A DNA stretch of 24,642 bases. Source: Choristocarpus tenellus KU-1152. Its lineage: Eukaryota > Phaeophyceae. How positions within the stretch are numbered: position 1 is the stretch's first letter; the number at the start of each line of letters is the position of its first letter. This document shows, in pieces, positions 1-12,200 of the stretch. The notes under the pieces are model-generated. The model saw only the letters and a list, made by a program, of their open reading frames with translations, had not been told where the DNA came from and ran no database searches. The DNA is taken from positions 1-24,642 of the forward strand of contig CAXNAD020000206.1 of NCBI GenBank assembly GCA_964200185.2. The letters run 5' to 3'. The position numbers and the translations under genes are program-made.

Positions 1-103
1 CATCAGCATCATTTAGCCTTCACCTAGTGGGTGAGTTTGGTATTGTCTTAATTCCCCCCCCCCCACCCCATGGCCCACATGGCCACCGTGCTCTTGTGTA
101 CAG

Positions 104-204
104 TGTATCTTGGAGTGGAGTAAAGTGACCAATGTGTGCCCCCAATGCAAGTCACGCTTCCACGCAATTAAGGCTGTCAAGGAGCTGAGAAGGGGCAACA
201 ACAG
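104..204 (+). CDS. Exon 1 in window: C-terminal half of a RING finger
   Basis: Starting after the only AG that leaves an open frame, the exon reads C-I-L-E-W-S-K, then C-P-Q-C and K-S-R-F. This is the end of a C3HC4 RING: CI.EW at the sixth or seventh ligand, the CPxC last pair, and the F..I tail. The wording resembles PHRF1 and plant RING-PHD proteins (CI.EWSK...CP). The earlier zinc ligands must lie upstream of the window. The exon ends with AG before GTGCAG (phase 2), and exon 2 supplies the missing G. RINGs of this type bind E2 enzymes; ligase activity is inferred from the family only. Confidence 0.75.
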
Positions 205-3200
205 GTGCAGCAATGTGTGTGTGCACTGAGTCAAAGTAAATGAGAGGTATCCACAATTGAATTTTAGGATGCTGACAATTATTTGCAAAATTCGACTTTT
301 TTTACAAAAGTGGATAGGATACTTTCTGAATGATGTCATAAAAGTTTCAAGCAATAGAAAAATAATACTCTCAAGTCAGACTTAGAACTCCATCCATGGG
401 AATACAGGTGAAACACAAAACATTGAAAAACTGAATTCATATGAAAACAGCCAAGACCTGGGTGCCTCTCATTTACTTTGGCTCACTGCAACAATCAAAC
501 ACAGCCAATAAAATACTTTTAACACTTTTTGTGCAGAAAGCACAGGACCAACGTGTTGGATGCCCCCATTGACTTGAATGGAGAGGGGCAAATGAATTGC
601 AGGGGTCAATGACACAGAGTAGCAAATGGTCCAGATACATCATAGCCTGTTTTACACAGGCATTGTGTTACTAACGATAGCATGAGGTTACACGCACACA
701 CACACATACACGCTTGAGTACCAGGGCATTTCACCGGACCAGGCAGTTAACATGGCTGTAGCAGAGATGTGATTGTGACTTCACAGATGGTTTACCATTT
801 GCAGCATTTCTGTTTTCAAAAGAGCCCTTCTTGATTCTCAGTGGAGGGTGTGTTGAGATCAACAATTTGTACGTACTTCATTATAAAAAGTTCCTTTATA
901 AAGCTGACTCTCAGCATCTTGCAAACTGCAGCATGGGTGATCTTCCCACCTGATCTCTTTTGCTCAAGATTTGCCATACACTCCTATACTTAGAATGTAG
1001 TGGAGATGTTTACAAATTCTGAAAAAGTTTATCATGCTGCATTGCTCTAGTTAGGTCTCCTCCCCTCAACCAAATGCTTTCATGCATCCAGGTACCGTGG
1101 AGCAGCAGTGGAAGTGGCGGACAGAGACCAGAGTTACAATTTTATGGACCTTAGGGACATCATAGCCCTGGACCCTGATGTGGGGTGCCATGCAGGTTGC
1201 CTCTTGCGGGGCGCAGTTGATGCTTACAACCCTCAGAGGGGGTGGGAGTTTTCTGTCCAAGTGAGTTGGGCAGAGTATGCTATAAGCTGTTCAGCCCCTC
1301 CCCACCAATGCCACAACTGTACCCCCTCCTGATGGGTAGAACAGGGGAGGAAGAAGTGATGACTTTGGCACATAGTGTAACCCATTGTTTTTTGTGTATC
1401 AACATGAATGGTGCCTTTTGCTGCCTCTTGTATTCTTACTAAAAGAGATTACCCCTAAATCCTCCATCCTCACCTTAGCCTCAACTCCTCCTGCCCCCCA
1501 CATGTGTTTTGGTGTGCTGGTGACTATTGGTGGTAGTGTGAGCAGTGTACAGGGTGGTTTCATGGGGTGTGCGTAGGCCTAGAAGATGAGAGGGCTGTTC
1601 CTGAACTGTGGCTTTGTGGGCCATGCCAGGGCTCCACCCACCAGGCTCTGTGGCAGGGACAGGGTCAAGGACAGGGACAACAAAGGCAGGAGCAGAGACA
1701 AGGAGAAAGAGGATCTGCTGGGCAAGCACAGGGTCGAGGACGGGGGCGAGGAAGAGGGCAAGGGAGGGCTCATCAGTCTGAGGTCAACAATATGTATAAT
1801 AGAGGAGCCATGCAGAGCAGCCCAAGGCAGGGGCAACAAGGGCGTACAGGGCGAGGTCAGGTAGAGGATTCTTACAGCAACAGAGGTAGAGAAAGAGTGT
1901 CTTCGACCACTGTTCTTGGTGGGGGTCAAGGGCGAGGCCGGGGAAGGGGAAGGAGTCAGCAGGGCCCAGGGGACCAAGCCAGTCACCAGGACAGCTCTGA
2001 AAGCCAAGGTCATACTGAGGGGCAAGGACCGGCACTAAGAGTGGGTGAGAGTCGGGTGCGCGTTCGAGGAGGTGGTGCTGCTGGTCGCGGTGGTGCACTT
2101 GTGGCACCAGTTGGAGCTCCAGGCACTGCTACTAGTCGGGTGCGTGGAAGAAGTGGAAGAGTTTCACCATCACCATCACAACCTGAGCCATCGCAGCCTT
2201 CAGTTGATATTGAGACAACTGCTGCTGTGCCAGGGGCCAGTAGGGTCCGTCGAAGTGGGGGCAGGGGCAGGGGCAGGGGCAGGGGGGGTGGAGAGAGGAG
2301 CATGGATATTGTCGGGGAGAAGGGTGAAGCATCAGCAGTTGAGGGTGTTGGTGAGTCAGCAGCGTCAGCAGCGTCAGCAGCGTCAGCAGCGTCAGCAGCG
2401 TCAGCAGCAGGTGAAGCCATTGAACATCCCTTTTAAATTGTATTTCAATGTGAATATGTATTGGTGTTTGTGGTGAGGGCAAAGGGAGCTTTGTAACATG
2501 GTCAGGAGTTGTATGTTTTGATATTTTGATTGTTTCCTACTTGAACCACATCACTGTATTAATATTTTGTCACACTTTGTCAACAGCCCAAGTAACCACT
2601 ACATCAATGGCATCTTTCGAGCTGTAGGTCACAATCCCCCCACACATACCTCCTCCCCCACCCTCTTGTTGCCATTATCTTGGCCGCTTGGGTTACGTTT
2701 TTTGCTGTTGTAGGGGAAGAAGGCGATGAATTGAGCTCTTCTAACACTACCCCACATACAACTACAAGGCAGAGTGGCGAAAGTTCGGTGGTGGAGGGAA
2801 GCAGCAGAAGTGGTAGGGGTGACAGCAGTAGTAGTGGGACAACTGCACCTTCAGGCATTGGAAGTGCTATCAGTGGTGAGTAGTGAGTATGGAGGTAATA
2901 CTGGTGAAAGTGGCAGTAGAGGCAAAGGCTGGCCGCTACGAGTAGGGCTTTATGGAGGAAGGCTTGTTGTAGTACAACGTGAAAGTATGACAGGCCCTCC
3001 TTTTGTGCTGAAAATGCTTTTGAAGTACTCTGGGGTAACTAATGAGATTTCACCATATTGCATGCAGATGTGCGTGTGAAAATTGTCAGGAAAAGGCTGT
3101 CTGAAATGGATCAAAATACTGAGCCTTGCCTAGATTGCTCGTAGAAAGATTGAGGGGGTGGGCAACATGAGGGGAGAGTAGCATATACACCATGACTGGA

Positions 3201-6200
3201 ACTAAATCCCTTTATTTTTTCTTAATAAATACTTTTGTTTAAAAGATCTTGCTTTGAAGTATTGTTGACATTGAATCATGGCATCAATTTATTGCTTCTA
3301 GTTGTGTTTGATGCTCCAAAGTATATGCAGTATTTTTTATTGTACTTGTCCCTTCTATTATTAGAATATGAAGGTAAAACATGGCTTGATGCTTGCTTTG
3401 TGATCCTACTTTTGGTATTTTGTTCCGTACCATCCAGCAAGGGGGAAGAAAAAATACTATGTTTGAGGAGAGGGAGATTGCTTGTGATGTTGATGGTGTT
3501 GGGTGCAACAGTTTCATTGAAAGTCGTCATTATAAAGTAAGACACTAGGCAAAGATTGAGTATTATTGATAAAAGATTGAGGAAGGCATTCCCAGGCTAA
3601 GTCTTTCAGTAGCAATGGAAGAGTAGTATAGAAGCAGTAGTTTTAGCCATGAAAGAGAGGGGAGAGGAAGGGAAATGGAGATTATGTGGCGGAAGGGTGT
3701 ACTTCTGTGCTAGTTCTCCTTGCTTCTGTGTTTCATGATATTTTAGAGATCTGTCAAATAATTTTTCCAAATTTCTCATGTGCCCTTGCGTCCTTCCTCC
3801 CCTTTACACCTCCTCCCCCCCCCTCGCCCCCAAGTAGTAAGTGATCCCATTGCGGCGCGACGACCTGTACGACTGGTGCGCTCACCTCGACCTTCCCCCA
3901 GTGGTACAAACCTAACACGGCAACAAGCCTCTGTGGCACACTCTCGCATTGTGCTGGAACAGTCCCCCATGTTGCGATTCCTGGAGGCAGGCCGCCAGGC
4001 TGATTTTTGTGACGTGTGTGGATTTGACACTGAGGAAGGAAACCTGATCATATACTGTGACTCTTGCAACATCGGGGTGCATCAAACGTGCTATGGGGTT
4101 TCCAAGGTGAGGGGGTGGCAAGGGTTGTGCTTGGTATGATAGGGAAGTTTTGGGGTGTCTCTTTTGAATGAAAGAGTAAGTTCTGTTGCGTAGAAGGGGA
4201 TTCCTGAACCTTGACAATGAAGAATCCCTTTTGACTGGACTATCTATGGGGTCTAGAATTGGTAAGAGATAAGGCATAGTTGACATCATCTCCAGTTGGA
4301 GATGGTTCATTCCACCAGGCTAATACTCAAGCATTTGAGATTTCTTTGTCGGTAACACTGTTGTGCCTTGAGAGAATGTTTCTTAATAAGGGTGTTCTTG
4401 TTTGTTCCTTACCTTGCCTATTTTTGTAGGGTAGAGTTTGAAAGCTGGTGAATTTCAGACAATCAACGGGTGAACTCAGTTTTCTTAGGTGAATGTTACA
4501 ACCTATTACTGCTGTCTGGTACGCAGCTCCAAGCATGCATGGAGGAGGAGGCTATGAAACTCTCTGTGACGCATGTGACAAGATCTGTGTGGTTTAGAGA
4601 GCAGCCCAGAGCAACAGTCTTCCTGTAATATACGTATATATACACACTGTACACAAACAGTTCCTTCAAAGTGAAAAGTTTATACTATATATGAAGTACA
4701 ACATATAGTGTTTTTTATCAAGGGTGTGTTTTGTATACTGCTGTGATGTTTTTTTCAGGATGAGATACATTAGAGGTAGAGGTTTACTTGTCAAGTTGGC
4801 GTGTGGATGAATCACAACTACGGTCTTCCTATATTCGGGGTGATTGCCTCCCTTGGGATGTTGGTTGTGGGATTGTGGGTTGTCATGTTTGATTTTGTTT
4901 ATTTTTTGAGTTGAAGAGGCCACTTGGGTGGCGGGTAGTGTATTTTTTAATCCAGTGTTGTGTCAAAATGTTCACACTTCCAGGTTTGGGAGGGACCTGC
5001 TGACGTGTGTATTAGGAAGTAAACAGTTGTTGCATTTTGTTCATATGCACAGCACAGTAGTTTATTGGATATTTATTTTTTTCTTCTGTGGTAGTTTGAC
5101 TATTCTGTTTGAATTTTTTTTTAAATCCCTCGTGATTGGAATCACCTAAAGGAAAAAAAGCAATGTTGTTTATCACCAAGTACACACAAGCACAAGCACA
5201 CGCCCCTGAATTCCAATGCTTGCACCCCATTCATATTCTTAGTATCTTGATGTATGATTTGCAATACCTGGCCTCCAAATGCCTGAAGGGTGTTGAGGAC
5301 AACCTATCTAGTCATCACTACTGTGTTCACACAGCACAAATAGCCAGCAACAGACAGGCAAGAAATTACCGTTCCTGGCTCTACATGGTTCCTGCAGCTC
5401 CCATAGACTCTATAAATACCTTCCTTTCCTTTACTTAAAGTTGGACTGTTCTTTTTGTGGAATCATGATACCTGTGGTGGAATGGACCGAGCCCCTCACT
5501 GTTCTCTCGCTAATAGATGTTGGTAGCCCAGGCTGATTTGATGTTGTGGGTGCACTATGTACCATATGTTCATTTCAGAGTGGCCCAAGGTGGCCTAGTT
5601 TTATCAGCAGGCTATACAGTAGCTACAGTAGTGGAATGATGTCAATACTCTGTATCTGAAATCACTGTATCCAATTGCCGTCTCACTCAGTGCATCCCTG
5701 AGAACTGAACAGGATGTTGTCAGAAGAGGGTTAGGGAGCACATGATCATCCTACCATTCAACATAGATAGACAGCCCACAGCCCAGACTGTGCCAGTGCA
5801 TGACAGGAGGTGGCCCTTCACTGGGGATGCATGTGTCACTGGTGGCAAATGCATGATGGGGCCTAGACTTTGAGCCGCTCAGTGGCTGACATGAGTGGCA
5901 GGACAATCATGTGGCCTTTCGCTCAGTACATCATGTTGCTGAGGGTGTGTGTCCTTGTCTTGAATACACTGAGGTAGAGGGTGTTTGGGAGTGTATAATG
6001 GTCTTGGTGGCAGTATCTATGTAATTCTGGGGCTGACACTGTTGAAACGTATAGTAAATATCAGGTCACTTTGAGCTACATTGAAGTGACATGAGATATC
6101 TGGTGTACCTGTGACGTTAGCTCAACCCAAGTTGCCAATGCACACCAGAACGGGGTTGAGGGGGGTCTCACCTTGGACCACTCCAGGAATCATAAATGAG

Positions 6201-9200
6201 CAAAAATATTATCCTCGGTAGGAACTGGAGCCAAGGTAGACAGGAATTGGGATGGCGGTCATGGGTTCTGTGACACATCCAGCACTGGCCATGGCTCAGA
6301 TGTGTTGAGACTAGACGATACCCATGCAGAGGGTCGAGACTGCCGTTGACTGAATGTGCTATTCTTGAATATATTTGCCTGCTGTAGCTAGAGTAGTTCT
6401 GACCCTCATTCTCCTATGCCTTAACCACCTGCATTGGTTCAGATTCCCAAGAAGGCATGGTATTGCGGTCCGTGCTCTCAAGGCATCCACCCTTCCAATG
6501 TGGTGAGCATCCCCCCCCCACACCCTTTCACTGTGCCACCTGGTGAGGAACTATTATTGTGTCAAGATTGTTGGGTGGACCTATTCCCATGTTTGTTTTG
6601 GCAGGTCCTGCTGCTCTTCCATCCCCTTTCCCCCCCTGTTCTCCCTGTGGCAAACTATGATTCATGAAATTTGTGAAAGGGTGTAGGTACTGTTTTTGTA
6701 TATAACCAGAAGACTCGATGGCTCCAGGGGCTGGTTCATTAGTGCCTTACAATTGTCTCGCCAAAATAGGTTTACACCTTTGTCTATGCCAAAACTTGTT
6801 CTTTGCTGTAGTAATGTCTAATATGCAATGCTGAGTCAACAATATAAGTCGAGGTGTTTTACAGCACAGGTTATGCTTTCTTTTCACAGACATTGCAGTG
6901 GTGCAGTGGGTGAATCTGTATGTCCCTGTGCCCCTGAATTTCTCCCCAGAGTCAACCCTAACCCTGCTGCCCCTCCACCTCCTGCTGCCTACACTCCTCC
7001 CCTGAATCACTGTCAATATGGGTCTGGGTTTGAACACTTGGCAGTCATGTCGCTTTTGCCCTCTGAAGGGGGGGGCATTCAAACGCTGCACTGATGGAAC
7101 ATGGGGACATGTCCTGTGTGCATTCTGGATACCTGAGTGTTGTTTCATGGACCCAGGTACCCTCTGCTTCCCCCCCTTTCTAATGTATAAAGGTCCCTTC
7201 CATCTGTATCCTCAATGTACTTGGTATGACTCCTTAGACTAATGCTTGGTTTACCGTATCTTTCCCAGAGTCTATCCCCGGATAGGTTTTGTATTTATAT
7301 ACAACAGCCATGTTGCAAATGTAGGTGTTTTTTGTTGAAGTGATTGTTGCAGCTACAAAGCAACGAAATTCAGTTGGTTGGCAGGTGTCTATCTGTCCAT
7401 GAAGCAACGGCCTTTTGTTAGTTCTTTCTGCAAAATTGAGAGGCAGTGGTTGGAAGGTGGTGATAGTGTGTCGTCATGGGACAGTCAACTTCACAAGGTC
7501 TTGTGTTTTTGTTAATATTTTAATGTGTTGAAGTACAAACATGAGCTATCAACAAAATCAGATCTTTCCTAAGCACCCAATGCTCTTGTGTTTCCATTTC
7601 TGTGGATGGTGCAAGGAAAACCTGGTTGTGCCCCCTATGTAAGGAAAGTAGGAAGATGAAACTATGATTGCATCTGCAGATACCACTACATGCTCCGAAT
7701 ACTGCTCTTCACCTCCTATGGTGCCTCCTTCCCTGCTGTACTTGGATTCCTGCCCCCACTTCTCTCCCTGTAATTTGCCCCTTGCATGTTGGTGTGGTGT
7801 CTATGTGCAACATAGGTGTTGGTCTCATGTCCGTATTCATACCTATGTTTTTATGTGCGGGATACTTTTTGTTCGTGATAGGATGGAGGAATGCATGCAT
7901 CATATTCATAGTTTTTGTGCTTTGTATGTATATTTGCCTAATTGCATCTATGTGTTTTACGATTTTTGTCATATTTTGCATTCAGTGCATACTATGTTGA
8001 ATATACTCTTAAATGCAAATATGTGTGTATGTGCATCAAACGAGCAGAAAAGATGGAACCAGTGGGCAGTATCAACATGAGAGGCGAGTCAGGTGGTGTA
8101 GAAGAACACATACCCCCCTTCCGAAACAGAAAATGCTATATATGTGCAACCAGTGAGGGCACTGCCATCAGATGTCACACTTCAGGATGCAAGTTCCACC
8201 TCCATCCCATGTGCGGCAGCAGAGCAGGTAATGTGTACATGGAAATAGAAACGCCCAAGGGGGGAGAGCCAGATGAGGATTCAGCAGCACCTGTGCATCT
8301 TGTGGCTAGGTGCCCAAGGTGAGGTCTGGGCTTGTTGAAGAGGTGAACGTTTGGTGTGAGGAAGAGATGAGGAGTTGGGAAAGTGTTTGTCAACTTGCAG
8401 CCATTTTGAAGGACCTAAATTCACCCCAAAACAGTTTTATTTGTCACTGACTTTCTCTTTTTTCATAAAGCTTGCACCCTATAGATATTTTGAAATGATA
8501 GCACCCTTGTGCTGCTGTTGCTTGATGGTACACGAATCTATATAGTAGGATCCTTTTCCCTTGATGAGCTTTTTTGACACTTACAAAGGTCAAGTCTATT
8601 GGGGAGGCATGCGTCGTAACTGTCACCCTCTACAGCACAAGAAAGTGTCAGTGCCCCAACTTACCTCTTCCATGTGCATCTGGTATCTCAAACCTCTGTT
8701 ATTTATCAAGACATACCAAGGCCAACAAGGTAGGTGCTCCTGGGCAAAAGAGTCGGTCCACCCGTGCAGTCTCCCCTGACCCATCATCAACTGACCCATT
8801 ACGAGCACTAGGAAAGAGGATTAAGGCGAAAGTGGTAGTCCCAGCACCGTCAACAATGGAAGGGAATAGGAGGAATGGGGATGGTGCTGACGCAAGTGCA
8901 GATTCAGGATCAGCACCAAATAGAAAGGGAGCAGAGCACTTGATTTTGGAAGGAAGAGTGGCTTGGTTCAATCCTATACAGGGGCGATACTGCCTGGTGG
9001 GGCAAGACAATAATGCAGTTTGGGTTGACTGGGAAAAGTTGGTGAAGAACAAGGCCATTGTCCAAGACCCCAAAACTGGTGTAGAAGTCCTGGCGGAGGT
9101 GCCAAAGGATGAAGGGGGGGGAAACACAGCAGGGGCAGAGGCAGGACCTGATGGAGAGGAGGGCGGTGAGAGTGAGACAAGGGAGGGGAGTGGGGCTGAT

Positions 9201-12200
9201 GATGTTGGTCCTACTGCTCCTGCTGATAGCAAAACTTCCACCACTGCAGGTAAGGCAAAGATGGATGCAATGGTGGTTGATATTGGACCAAGACCTGGTG
9301 ATTTGCAGAGTGAGGATAGAAAAGTAGAACCAGTTCAGGCTGTATTACCAATCAAGGGACCAAATGCCAGTGCTGAAGTGGGATCTGATTCAGGGGGGGG
9401 GAAGGCTGTGATGGGGACTGATGCTGAGACTGAGACAAAGGCTGAGGGGGCTGCTGGGACTGAGTCTAAAACTAAGGTGAAGGTGGAGGTGCGTTCAAGG
9501 GGTAAGAATGGTCGTTTTGTGGTGGGGGTGGGAGGAGTGGGGTCAGGTTCAGGAAGTGCTACGGATATCACTGCAGCGTTGGATCCTGGACTGTTTGCAC
9601 CTCGGTACCCCATGCGTGTGAGGAAGAAGCCAGGGGATGCAAATGCGGGGGCAAGTGCTGTGGTGTCTGCTTTGGTGGCATCCAGCCCTCAGGCTGATGT
9701 TGGTAAAGGAGCAAGTGTGGGATCAAGTCAAGGTTCTTTGAAGAGGCCACGTTTGGCAAGGGGATTGAGTGGAATCCCTTCAAGGAATAGTCGGTTGTCA
9801 TCAATTGATGACACCCTTGGGAAGACACCAGAAGTCACTCAGCAAGAAGAGGGCAAGGGTGGCTCAGGATTGGATCCCGCGAGTAGTTCTAAGTCAGAAG
9901 CAGGTATTCTTGTGGAGTCCCAATCCAGATTAGAACCCCAAAGTCAAGATTCAGGCACAGGGGCTGCAGCTGAAAGTGGGGTAGGATCAGTAATGAACAA
10001 ACCAGAGGATGTGGAACCTTGTGTCAGTGGTAGGGTTGGGGAAGGGGTGGATGGAGTAGAGGTGGCAGGAGCTGGAGCCAAGGCTGGGCCTGAGGGGACT
10101 GAAACTGCACTACTTGAGGTGCAGAAACAGAACAGAGCAGAGGACAAGGCTATTAGTTCTGTCTTCTACCGACCGGGTTGGCGTGGAATTGGATTCAATG
10201 GCCAGGTTCCTGTGATGTGCTTTCGATCTGTCCCCACTGGACGAGGAGGGCAGGCAACTTACATCAACAGTTCTTTCTCAAGTTTGGGGTCAATTCCAGC
10301 TTCTCTTTGCCCTTGGCGCAAGGTCAGCCCCAGAGCTGGTTCTGAGACTGAGGAGGGTGTTGCAGTGGTGACACCAAGGCATAGTCCAGGAAGGTTTTCG
10401 TTCGATTTTGGAGGGTGCAGGAGATGTGGAGAGGGTGCAGCAGAACAAAAGTTGCCACAGCCCATTGGAGATGGAGCAGGGAATAAAAAGAAGTCCTCTG
10501 GTACTCTGGTCAGGAGTCCCAGAAAGCGACCTCGAGATGTGGATGAAGATGAGGAAGAGGAGTTCGAGAGTTCAAGGATTGAAGGTAGAAGTCAAAACAT
10601 GGACCTGTGTGAGAGTGAGAATCAAGACGATGCTGGATCAACTGGGACATGTGAAGGTCCGGTAGAGGAAGCGGGAGCGGGAGCAGATTCTGGGTCATCA
10701 GGAACTGGTCTAATTCGATATCCTGATGAAGAGGATAGTTTGCTGAAGTGCACTGCATCGCCAACGGGTGTACAGACAGATGGACTTGAGGATGGGGAGA
10801 TTGCCGTGGGGACGGATGGGAAGATCAAGGTGTCAGAAGATGGTCCTCTGAAAAGATCTGAAGTGGACAGGGAGGTAGAAGATGCTGCAGTGGAAACAGG
10901 GGGTTCAACAGGACTTAAAGAAAGTGAAGGTAAGGGAGTGGGAACTGGTGGCCTTGAGGTGGTTGGTCAGGATGGTGCAGTTGGAGCAGGGGGAAGAGTG
11001 GAAGACAGAAGGGAGGGAGAAGGAGTAGTGGGGGTTGAGATGGAGGGAGATGGGGGTTACCAAAGTGATGATTTTAGCGGTGCTGAGGAGTTCAGTGGAG
11101 CAGAGATGGACCCCCCACAAATCAACAGCGCCCAAAACGATGATATTGAAAGGAATTCCACCAACCCGAATGGTGTATTCTCTGGGGGATCTGGCAGTAG
11201 CACCATTGCCAGAGCTGGTGCTGGTTCTAGCATCAGTTATGCAAGTCCTCAAGGGCAAGAACCGGAGTCCTCGGAAGGTAACTTGTACCCACCATCTCAC
11301 TGGCAAAAGGAGGGAGATTATAACTCTCATGCAGAGCTGTCTTTGCCGTTATCAGTTTCAGCAGTTTCGCCTCCTCCAGTAGACATGACCCAGACACTAC
11401 GGGGTATTGTACGGGAGCAGCTTGCCGGGGTACTGCGCTCAGCCGCGTCCCAGGGGAGGGGCATTCCAACCATTTTAGTTGGAAGGGGTGGAGATAGAGG
11501 GAGAGTGGAGGAGGAGGACTCTTTGTCAAGTGTTTGTGAGGAGATTGAGGGGGAGCTGTTCCGGACATTATACAGGAAGGAGACAGAGGGCAGGGAGTAC
11601 AAGGTGAGTATTAATAAGTTATTTTTCTTGTTTTTGTTCATGACCATTCCTTCCCTGCAAAGGAGCATGTTACTCTCTTTTGCTTGTAATATTTCTGGTG
11701 TTTGGTGTTGTATCCATGTCAATATTTAGGAGAACAGTGGAGTTCCTTCCCCCCCTCCCCGCAGGAACTCTGTTTTTTGTTGGATAGGGGGGGGGGTGGT
11801 TGTCACACTTTAAGATACATTAATGTGATTCTACATTGCGACCAGGTAATGGACCCTCAGGTTGCGAGGATAGCAACCTTGAAACAAATTGTAATTTTCA
11901 AATTGAAGTAATTTGAAGTATATGTGTCTTGATGCACAAGAAGATCTTGATATCAACTGACAGATTTGTTTCTGTGTGTCGTTAGGATGGGGACCTTGGT
12001 TGGAGTTGTTGGCATGATAGTTGAGTACTGGCATTTTGACAAATACTGCATCGCTCCTATATAGATCTAGATTTAGTACATTTGTGTTCAGGATTATGTT
12101 TACTCGTTGATCACCTTGACTTCTGTGTGTGTGTAATATTTTGATGCAAGACTTGTATGTTTCTGCTCCTTCCCAAAGATGTCAGGTGTCCACATGCTCG

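Noticed and set aside
1-103. Another coding exon at the left edge
   Set aside because: Two frames stop at once, and the third has no RING cysteines; the only usable acceptor is at 103.
1579-2482. Long open frames on both strands over the RGG/Ser-Ala-Ala exon
   Set aside because: They are shadows of a GC-rich repetitive exon. Only the plus frame containing [10 protein letters not shown] completes a PHD finger and matches splice phases.
3235-3545. Open frames on both strands in intron 4
   Set aside because: Composition is random AT-rich, with no motif and no compatible splice sites.
7664-8080. 138-codon open frame before exon 8
   Set aside because: Cys/Tyr/His-rich but lacks ordered ligands; the true exon 8 uses a different frame that completes the ePHD.
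10149-10336. AP2/ERF DNA-binding domain
   Set aside because: Only the W-R-G-I opening is reminiscent; the later conserved positions are absent.
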